Positions 1-4,547 of a stretch of 5,792 bases of DNA are shown piece by piece. Numbering within the stretch: position 1 is the stretch's first letter; every line of letters begins with the position of its first letter. The notes under the pieces were generated by a model. The model was not told the origin of the DNA. It made no database searches and was given only the letters and a program-made list of their open reading frames with translations. This DNA comes from an uncultured Clostridia bacterium (GTDB lineage: Bacteria; Bacillota; Clostridia; Oscillospirales; Oscillospiraceae), in contig CAMNHH010000135.1 in assembly GCA_946539175.1 (NCBI GenBank), positions 1 to 5,792 on the forward strand, written 5' to 3'. Made by a program: the position numbers and the translations under genes.

Positions 1-1557
1 GACGATTTGGAAGCTGCCCCCCAGGGCCTCGGCGTAGGTCTGGGCGATGGCAAGGCCGATGCCGCTGCCCTGGGTGGAGCGGGCCTTATCTCCCCGGGCG
101 AAGCGCTGAACGATTTCCTCCGGTGTGAAGTCCATCTCGTAGGAGGCGGTGTTCACCAGCCGGACCCGATAAGCGTCTGCTGTTTCCGTCAGCTCCAGGT
201 GGATACGGGTGCCCTGGAGGGCGTATTTCACCGCGTTGCCCAGGAGATTGGAGAAGATCTGGTGCAGCATGGCCCCGTCGCTCTCCAGAGGTGCGGATTC
301 CAGGGCGTAGCGGCGCTTCACCGTGAGGCCGGCGGCGCTGAGCCGCTCGTCATAGAGCCCCAGGGTCTGCTCCAGCAGCCGCACCAGGTCCAGGGGGGCC
401 CGCCTGGGCGCCAGCACCCCGCTGGAGACCTTGGTGAGCTCAAAGAGGGAATCCACCAGGTCCCGCATATAGGAGGCCTTCTGATTCAAGCGGGCCAGCT
501 GACTTTTTCCGGTCTCGTCCAGGGCCTGAGCCTCCAGCAGCTCCCCATAGCCGACGATGGCGGTCAACGGCGTCCGCAGATCGTGGGACACGTTGGCAAT
601 CAGGTCCACCCGGAAGCGCTCCTCCGCCACCGCCTGGGCCAGGGCCTCCCGTCGTTGATTCTGAATGGAACGGAGCTTCTCCTCCGTCTTCTCAAAGGGA
701 CCTTCCCGCAGCTCCACGTCCTGATCTGCCCGGAAGCGCTCCAGCTGGGCCTGGAAGTGGTCCATGGCCTCCCGGTAGTAGCGAATCAGGCAGGCCAACC
801 CCAGGCCGAAGGCTGCCAACAGCCGCAGAAGCCGAAGCAGGGCCAGCAGAAGATTGTCTTCCCCGGAGGCGCCGGACAGGACGAAGCCTGCCAGCAGCAG
901 GGGCAGCGCCAGCCAAAGCGAATATCGAAGCGGCAAAGAGCGGGGTTGGGAAATTCTTGCGCAGGCGCACCAATCCAGGGAGAAGCGAGCCCGGAGCCAG
1001 CCCCAAAGCTCCCGCAGCATTCCCAGGCTCAGAACGCACAAAAGCAGCATCCTCCAGAAGGAGGCGCTGTCGATTCCCCGGGGAAAGGCCAGCAGACTCA
1101 GCACCACAGAAAGCAGACAGTATCCGTCCGGGCCCAGCAGAGGCCTTTTCTGCCCCAAGACAAGGATTGCGGCGGCAGCCAACAGGAGCCCCAGCCCGCA
1201 GAGCAGCAGACCATAATTGTGATAACGCTCCGTCAAAGCCTCGATCTGTGCATTCCGAGCCGCCCATTGGTCGGCTTCCGGGTCCTCCGTGGGAAGCTCT
1301 GTAGTATCCATGATGACGGAGAGGCTCTCGCCGGTATACCAGGGCCAGGCTTCTGTTACCGGAGCATAGACGGCTTCTCCACCCGTTGCGGCCGCGGCTG
1401 TGCTGCCATAGGCCGAGACTTCTGTGCCGCTTTCCCCCTCGATCTCCCTCAGGGCCCGACTGCGGCTCTCATTCATCCATGCGAGCCCAAGGCTGAAGGC
1501 CAGGGCCGCCAGCAGAAGCAGCAGCCAGGCCAGGATTTCACGGCGCTTCAAAGACAT
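1..1557 (-). CDS. Multi-pass membrane sensor histidine kinase (3' end cut by window edge)
   Basis: This is the sensor kinase of a two-component system. It should autophosphorylate on His and pass the phosphate to the regulator encoded just upstream. The 519 visible codons are open to position 1 with no stop. The start is ATG at 1557, behind a GGGGGA ribosome site six bases upstream; it overlaps the regulator's 3' end by 20 bases, which implies coupling. Residues ~8-29 form a first membrane segment and ~30-114 an outside loop. Hydrophobic stretches follow near 115-135, 145-158, 167-182, 213-229 and 236-259, and then a helical linker. The HisKA H-box is VSHDLRTPLTA with His325. In the ATPase domain, the N-box is NLLGNAVKYA (Asn441) and the G2 box is GSGIGLAIA (Gly499/Gly501). 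The usual DxGxG G1 box is replaced by a stretch around NTASYEMD. From memory, this occurs in clostridial VanS-like kinases. Only the last few residues of the ATPase domain seem to be missing. The signal sensed is unknown. Confidence 0.93.
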   Translation of the reverse strand, partial: MSLKRREILAWLLLLLAALAFSLGLAWMNESRSRALREIEGESGTEVSAYGSTAAAATGGEAVYAPVTEAWPWYTGESLSVIMDTTELPTEDPEADQWAARNAQIEALTERYHNYGLLLCGLGLLLAAAAILVLGQKRPLLGPDGYCLLSVVLSLLAFPRGIDSASFWRMLLLCVLSLGMLRELWGWLRARFSLDWCACARISQPRSLPLRYSLWLALPLLLAGFVLSGASGEDNLLLALLRLLRLLAAFGLGLACLIRYYREAMDHFQAQLERFRADQDVELREGPFEKTEEKLRSIQNQRREALAQAVAEERFRVDLIANVSHDLRTPLTAIVGYGELLEAQALDETGKSQLARLNQKASYMRDLVDSLFELTKVSSGVLAPRRAPLDLVRLLEQTLGLYDERLSAAGLTVKRRYALESAPLESDGAMLHQIFSNLLGNAVKYALQGTRIHLELTETADAYRVRLVNTASYEMDFTPEEIVQRFARGDKARSTQGSGIGLAIAQTYAEALGGSFQIV

Positions 1558-2242
1558 AACCGATCCCCCATACCACCTTCAAATATTCCGGCTTCTTCGG
1601 GTTCAGCTCCAGCTTCTCCCGAATGCGGCTGATGTGGACCATGACCGTGTTCTCCACGGAATAGGCCTCGCTGCCCCAGACCCGCTCGTAGAGCTCCTCG
1701 GCGGAGAAGACCCGGCAGGGGTTGGACATCAGTACCAGCAGCAGCTTGTACTCCGTGGGGGTCAGCCGCACCGGGTCTCCCCGTACAATCAGCTGCTTCT
1801 TCGCGGTATCCAGGGCAATATCGCCCACCTGAATCTGATCCTCCAAACGGCCTTCCCGGATGGAGCCCAGAGCGTCGTAGCGCCGCAGCAGAGCCTTGAC
1901 CCGGGCCAACAGCTCCTGCCGCAGGAAGGGCTTCACCAGATAGTCGTCGGCTCCGGCCTCCAGGCCCAGGATCCGGTCCGAGCCCTCCGCCTTGGCCGAG
2001 AGCATCAGAATGGGCACGTTGCTCTTTTCCCGGATCCGCGCTGTGGCAAGCAAGCCGCTGCACCGGGGCATCATCACGTCCATGATGATCAAATGCGGAT
2101 GAAACTGCTCCGTCGCCCTGCAGGCCTCCTCGCCGTTGCGGGCGGTCTGCACCCGATAACCGGCATCCTGCAGGGTCGTTTGCAGAATGTTGACGATTTC
2201 CGCGTCGTCGTCAACAGCCAGAATTGCATACTTTTCGTTCAC
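1538..2242 (-). CDS. OmpR/PhoB-family response regulator (VanR-like)
   Basis: This is a DNA-binding response regulator of 234 residues, the usual length for the family, and it acts in the cytoplasm. The receiver domain (~4-120) has the acidic cluster DDD at 11-13, the phospho-acceptor Asp55 in MDVMMP, Ser82 at the switch position, and Lys104 in DDYLVKPF. A winged-helix output domain follows (~133-232) with LTPTEYKLL, an RVF..EEL..RVWG stretch, and VHISRIREKL leading to the wing at GIGYVF. The start is taken as GTG at 2242: the conserved receiver fold begins a few codons later, a GAGGG site lies ten bases upstream, and the strong promoter lies at 2276-2304. The frame stays open up to an ATG at 2329, but that would put the promoter inside the gene. 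Its stop lies inside the kinase gene, so the two proteins form one operon and a cognate pair. The receiver most resembles clostridial VanR-like regulators; the target genes are not known. Confidence 0.93.
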   Translation of the reverse strand: MNEKYAILAVDDDAEIVNILQTTLQDAGYRVQTARNGEEACRATEQFHPHLIIMDVMMPRCSGLLATARIREKSNVPILMLSAKAEGSDRILGLEAGADDYLVKPFLRQELLARVKALLRRYDALGSIREGRLEDQIQVGDIALDTAKKQLIVRGDPVRLTPTEYKLLLVLMSNPCRVFSAEELYERVWGSEAYSVENTVMVHISRIREKLELNPKKPEYLKVVWGIGYVFEAP

Positions 2243-2252
2243 AATCTCTGCA

Positions 2253-2257
2253 CCCTC
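2253..2257 (-). promoter_or_regulatory. Ribosome binding site deciding the GTG start of the response regulator
   Basis: GAGGG on the minus strand lies ten bases before the GTG at 2242. The spacing is slightly long. It is nevertheless the only purine-rich site between the promoter and the conserved receiver sequence, and it supports GTG rather than the upstream ATG at 2329. Confidence 0.55.
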
Positions 2258-2275
2258 TTCAAGAGATTTTTCAAC

Positions 2276-2304
2276 ATTATAGCACAGAAAAGCCCTCCGC
2301 GCAA
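2276..2304 (-). promoter_or_regulatory. Sigma-A-type promoter of the two-component operon
   Basis: On the minus strand a perfect -10 box TATAAT (2281-2276) is preceded by TGC, giving an extended -10 (TGn). A -35-like TTGCGC lies at 2304-2299, exactly 17 bases away. The -35 is a weak match after its TTG, and the extended -10 would compensate. Transcription would begin near 2269, leaving a leader of about 26 bases with a GAGGG site before the GTG at 2242. It reads into the regulator and then the kinase. Confidence 0.75.
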
Positions 2305-2596
2305 TTGTGAAAGCAAGGATTGCCCCCAAATGAAACGATTGAAACGATTGCGGTGGCTGCGGCCGCTGTGGAAGATGCTTTCCCCGACGGCGTGTTTGAT
2401 CAGCGCGTCGTCAGGATCCTCCGGATCCATCGGAAACAGAAAAAACGCAAATCCCATGTTACCTTTCTTCGTTTTCCGGCGTTATCTGAGTGAAAGGCCT
2501 TTTCAATCGACGTTTCAGACAGGGACAGGCGGTGACAGATTGGACAATTCCGCAGCGACGCCACCGCCCCGGAGGCCGCCCGGCGGAGCAAGGCTG
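2305..2596. other. Intergenic region between divergent operons with no convincing gene
   Basis: This stretch separates the regulator promoter from the repeat cluster before the first permease. It holds the tandem repeat at 2331-2350 and a pair of GGATCC hexamers three bases apart (2414-2428). There is a GC-rich palindromic patch near 2577-2587 (CCGCC C GGCGG). Short open frames exist on both strands, but none has a recognisable domain. The best is a 72-codon minus-strand frame from 2457 to 2239. No strong promoter facing the permease operon is evident. The nearest candidate is TTACCT, 17 bases, TTATCT (roughly 2460-2488), which is a poor match. Confidence 0.5.
2331..2350. repeat. 9-bp tandem repeat upstream of the regulator promoter, possible operator
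   Basis: TGAAACGAT occurs twice in direct tandem (2331-2339 and 2340-2348), followed by a further TG. On the minus strand it reads as two copies of ATCGTTTCA, about 27-46 bases upstream of the -35 box. OmpR-type regulators bind direct repeats, usually about 10-11 bp apart, so this could be an autoregulatory site. The 9-bp period is shorter than usual, and the role is inferred from position only. Confidence 0.35.
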
Positions 2597-2630
2597 ATGG
2601 AAATGGAACATGAAAAATGGAAAATGGAAA
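2597..2630 (+). repeat. Imperfect ATGGAAA heptamer tract
   Basis: Units related to ATGGAAA begin at 2597, 2603, 2610, 2617 and 2624. The period is six bases once and then seven; two exact copies lie at 2617 and 2624. The tract is AT-rich compared with its surroundings. It lies directly upstream of a perfect hairpin and about 80 bases before the permease start. It looks like part of a composite repeat, not coding sequence. Each unit contains an ATG, and the one at 2617 happens to be in frame with the permease. Confidence 0.6.
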
Positions 2631-2638
2631 GTTATGGA

Positions 2639-2665
2639 GTTTTCCAATTCTGCGAATTGGAAAAC
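2639..2665. repeat. Perfect 12-bp palindromic hairpin
   Basis: The arms at 2639-2650 and 2654-2665 are perfect inverse complements (GTTTTCCAATTC and its partner) around the three-base loop TGC. No T-run follows on either strand, so it is not a typical intrinsic terminator. It lies between the heptamer tract and the GTCATTCC-type repeat and is probably part of a dispersed palindromic element. In an mRNA starting upstream it would form a stable stem about 45 bases before the permease start. Confidence 0.8.
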
Positions 2666-2685
2666 GGAATAAGAAGGGACGGGGA

Positions 2686-2714
2686 GACGGATTCCTCGCG
2701 CCGCTCGGAATGAC
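2686..2714 (-). repeat. Dispersed GTCATTCCGAG...GAGGAATC-type palindromic repeat
   Basis: Read on the minus strand, the segment begins GTCATTCCGAGC and ends GCGAGGAATCCGTC. I recognise this shape from memory as a repeat family found scattered through many bacterial genomes (GTCATTCYGAGCGAAGCGARGAATC). ATTCC (2691-2695) and GGAAT (2707-2711) form the outer stem. The repeat includes the ATG used here as the start of the first permease. Copy number cannot be judged from one window. Confidence 0.6.
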
Positions 2715-3555
2715 GGGGCGGGAACGGAGCTTCCTGTTTCTGCTGCCCAGTCTGCTGGGGGTGCTGCTGTTCTTTGTGCTGCCCTTTGGGCTGGTGATTG
2801 CTTACAGCCTGGTGAACCGGCCCGTCAACGGGGACTTTGTGGGGCTGGACAATTTCAAGGCGCTGCTGCGCAACCGGGCCTTCCTGCTGGGTGCAAAAAA
2901 CACCGCGATTCTGCTTGGACTATCCGTGCCGCTGGCGGTGCTGCTGCCCCTGAAGCTGGCCCTCTGGCTGGAACGGGCGATCCCCATGAAGAGCCAGCTC
3001 CGCACGGCCTTTCTCAGCCCCATGCTGGTGCCCATCGCCTCGGTGATCCTGGTCTGGCGGGTGCTGTTCCACCAAAACGGGACCCTGAACGCCTGGCTCG
3101 GCGCAAATACGGATTGGTTCCATTCCACCTGGAGCATTGGCATGGTGCTGCTGCTTTATCTCTGGAAGAACGTCGGCTATCACACGATCCTCTTCACGGC
3201 GGCCCTGGCGGCCATCCCAAGAACCTACATTGACATGGCAAATCTGGACGGGGCCGGGCGGACCCGGCAGTTCTTTACGGTGAAGCTGCCCTTCCTGGCC
3301 CCGACCATCTTCTTCGTGGTACTCATGAGCCTGATCGCCTCCATGAAGATTTTCCGGGAGGTCTGGCTGCTGACGGGCTCCTATCCCTACGAAAGCCTGT
3401 ATCTGCTCCAGCACTTCATGAACAACACCTTCCGCACCATGGACTACCAGAAGCTCAGCGCCGCGGCCCTGCTGCTGGCCCTGGTCATGGGCGCGTTGAT
3501 CGCGGTGCTGCTGGCCATTGAGCGCCGCCTGGACCGGGATACGGAGAACGAATAA
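2710..3555 (+). CDS. Carbohydrate-type ABC transporter permease, MalF/UgpA-like
   Basis: This is an inner-membrane permease subunit of a binding-protein-dependent ABC importer of the sugar (CUT1) type, 281 residues. The N-terminus RERSFLFLLPSLLGV and first membrane segment (~8-34) are typical of UgpA/MalF-like proteins. Further segments lie near 64-88, 102-121, 142-160, 196-217 and 249-270, giving six in all. The cytoplasmic loop that docks the ATPase is at ~173-194 (DMANLDGA, then KLP at 192-194). It departs from the canonical EAA by Asp for Glu and Met for the first Ala, but keeps DGA and LP. The start at 2710 is chosen because the residues encoded upstream come from repeat DNA and do not resemble the family. 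It has no good ribosome site, and the ATG lies inside a dispersed repeat, so the start is uncertain. The partner permease follows after a REP-filled gap. The substrate cannot be told. Confidence 0.88.
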   Translation: MTGRERSFLFLLPSLLGVLLFFVLPFGLVIAYSLVNRPVNGDFVGLDNFKALLRNRAFLLGAKNTAILLGLSVPLAVLLPLKLALWLERAIPMKSQLRTAFLSPMLVPIASVILVWRVLFHQNGTLNAWLGANTDWFHSTWSIGMVLLLYLWKNVGYHTILFTAALAAIPRTYIDMANLDGAGRTRQFFTVKLPFLAPTIFFVVLMSLIASMKIFREVWLLTGSYPYESLYLLQHFMNNTFRTMDYQKLSAAALLLALVMGALIAVLLAIERRLDRDTENE

Positions 3556-3557
3556 AC

Positions 3558-3585
3558 CGTAGGGGGCGGCCCCCCGGACGCCCCG
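3558..3585 (+). repeat. GTAG-type REP unit, imperfect hairpin
   Basis: The unit begins GTAG at 3559. It then folds as GGGGCG (3563-3568) with CGCCCC (3579-3584), and CC (3570-3571) with GG (3576-3577), leaving a G-A mismatch and a C-rich loop. It shares the nine bases CCGTAGGGG with the next unit 40 bases downstream. GTAG at the head of a hairpin is the hallmark of REP sequences mobilised by REP-associated tyrosine transposases (RAYT). That assignment is by resemblance; no transposase is present here. Confidence 0.6.
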
Positions 3586-3597
3586 TGCCATTATATC

Positions 3598-3670
3598 CGT
3601 AGGGGCCGATGCCCACATCGGCCCTCCCTGCCGACCGGGGTAAGGGCCGATGTGGGCATCGGCCCCTACG
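3598..3670. repeat. Perfect 28-bp inverted repeat built from two opposed GTAG REP units
   Basis: The arms 3598-3625 and 3643-3670 are perfect inverse complements around a 17-base loop. Each arm also folds on itself. GGGCCGATG and CATCGGCCC pair at 3603-3611/3616-3624 around CCCA, and again at 3644-3652/3657-3665 around TGGG. The RNA can therefore form one long stem or two short ones with complementary loops. The layout matches a BIME-like pair of REPs, CGTAGGGG at one end and CCCCTACG at the other. It lies between two permease genes of one operon. In E. coli, a REP cluster between malE and malF protects the upstream mRNA from decay, and a similar role here is a reasonable guess. Confidence 0.85.
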
Positions 3671-3686
3671 CAGCGAGATTGATGAT

Positions 3687-4547
3687 ATGAAAAAACAACG
3701 ATTCAAAAACGGCTGCCTGGGCCTGGCCCTGGGGATCCTGGCCCTGCTCTTTGTGCTGCCCACAATACTGACCGCGGTGAATTCCTTCCTCTCCGCCTCT
3801 GAGATCCGGCGCAGCTACGGCGCGGCGCTGGGGAGCGGGGAATACATGAAGGAGCACGTGATCCTGAAGCTGGTGCCGGACGTGGCCACCTTTGCGCAAT
3901 ACAAAACCTTTCTGCTCCAAAGCCCGGAATACCTGCAAAAGTTCTGGAACTCCGTGCTGTATACGGTTCCCATTACGATCCTGCAAACCGCCGTTTCCGC
4001 CTTGGCGGCCTACGGTTTTTGCCGAAAACCCTCCCGGCTGCGGCGGGCGATCTTCTTCGGCTATCTGGTTCTGACCCTGATGCCTTATCAGGTGACCCTG
4101 GTGCCAAATTACCTGATCAGCAAGCAGCTTGGAAGCTATGACACGATCTGGGCCATCCTGCTGCCGGGCATTTTCTCGCCCTTTGCGGTCTTCCTGCTGA
4201 CCAAATACATGCAGCGGATTCCCAAGGTATATCTGGAGGCGGCGCAGCTGGACGGCGCCAACGAATGGCAGATTTTCCGCAGGATCTTTCTGCCTCAGTG
4301 CAGGAGTGCGCTCTTTGCAGTGGGCATGCTGATCTTTTTCGATTCCTGGAACATGGTGGAGCAGCCCATGGTGCTGCTGGAGCAGGAGGAGTTGCAGCCC
4401 TTGTCCCTCTGGCTCAGCCGCATCAATGAGGGCGAGCTGGGCCTTGCCTTCGCTGCGGCGGTGATTTACATGATCCCGTGTCTGCTGCTCTTTGCCAATG
4501 GCGAAAAACATCTGGAAGAGGGTATCGTAACAGGAGGCATCAAATGA
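3687..4547 (+). CDS. Carbohydrate-type ABC transporter permease, MalG/UgpE-like
   Basis: This is the second inner-membrane permease of the same CUT1-type ABC importer, 286 residues. The start is ATG at 3687 (MKKQRFKNG): a basic N-terminus followed directly by membrane segment 1 (~10-34). The frame is open further upstream to 3609, but that part is REP DNA. Other segments lie near 87-112, 120-143, 153-175, 205-221 and 252-272. A long outer loop (~37-84) follows the first segment, and the FWNSV stretch at 86-90 is typical of MalG-like permeases. The ATPase-docking loop is canonical: EAAQLDGA from Glu184, then the IFLP at 200-203. The ribosome site is weak (GCGAGA), only a few bases after the REP. 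The stop overlaps the next start as ATGA, so translation of the adaptor depends on this gene. It should pair with the upstream permease. Neither an ATPase nor a binding protein is in the window, and the substrate is unknown. Confidence 0.92.
   Translation: MKKQRFKNGCLGLALGILALLFVLPTILTAVNSFLSASEIRRSYGAALGSGEYMKEHVILKLVPDVATFAQYKTFLLQSPEYLQKFWNSVLYTVPITILQTAVSALAAYGFCRKPSRLRRAIFFGYLVLTLMPYQVTLVPNYLISKQLGSYDTIWAILLPGIFSPFAVFLLTKYMQRIPKVYLEAAQLDGANEWQIFRRIFLPQCRSALFAVGMLIFFDSWNMVEQPMVLLEQEELQPLSLWLSRINEGELGLAFAAAVIYMIPCLLLFANGEKHLEEGIVTGGIK
4532..4537 (+). promoter_or_regulatory. Perfect Shine-Dalgarno site for the adaptor gene
   Basis: AGGAGG lies six bases before the ATG at 4544, inside the last codons of the MalG-like permease. 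It fixes the adaptor start and contrasts with the weak sites before both permeases. Confidence 0.9.

Noticed and set aside
7..1632. 541-codon plus-strand open frame
   Set aside because: It lies antisense to the histidine kinase, whose H, N and G2 boxes are unmistakable. The frame is open because of GC-rich codon positions, and its product is a low-complexity Gln/Pro/Gly-rich sequence with no domain.
2243..2329. N-terminal extension of the response regulator from ATG 2329
   Set aside because: It would contain the TATAAT promoter and adds 29 residues never seen before the receiver fold; GTG 2242 fits better.
2639..2665. Intrinsic terminator
   Set aside because: The stem is strong but no T-run follows on either strand, and no gene ends just before it.
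1424..2713. 429-codon plus-strand open frame
   Set aside because: It is antisense to the response regulator and runs on through repeat DNA; no recognisable domain.
3557..3670. CRISPR array
   Set aside because: There are only two direct GTAG units and one inverted, with no regular repeat-spacer pattern and no cas genes; the REP explanation fits.
3598..3670. Riboswitch or terminator between the permeases
   Set aside because: The structure is a simple perfect inverted repeat without a U-run or known aptamer features, and the downstream gene is part of the same functional pair.
3609..3686. N-terminal extension of the MalG-like permease from ATG 3609
   Set aside because: The 26 extra codons are the REP inverted repeat; the normal MKKQ-type start with its membrane segment begins at 3687.
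3666..4511. 281-codon minus-strand open frame
   Set aside because: It is antisense to the MalG-like permease, with Gln/His-rich composition typical of shadow frames.
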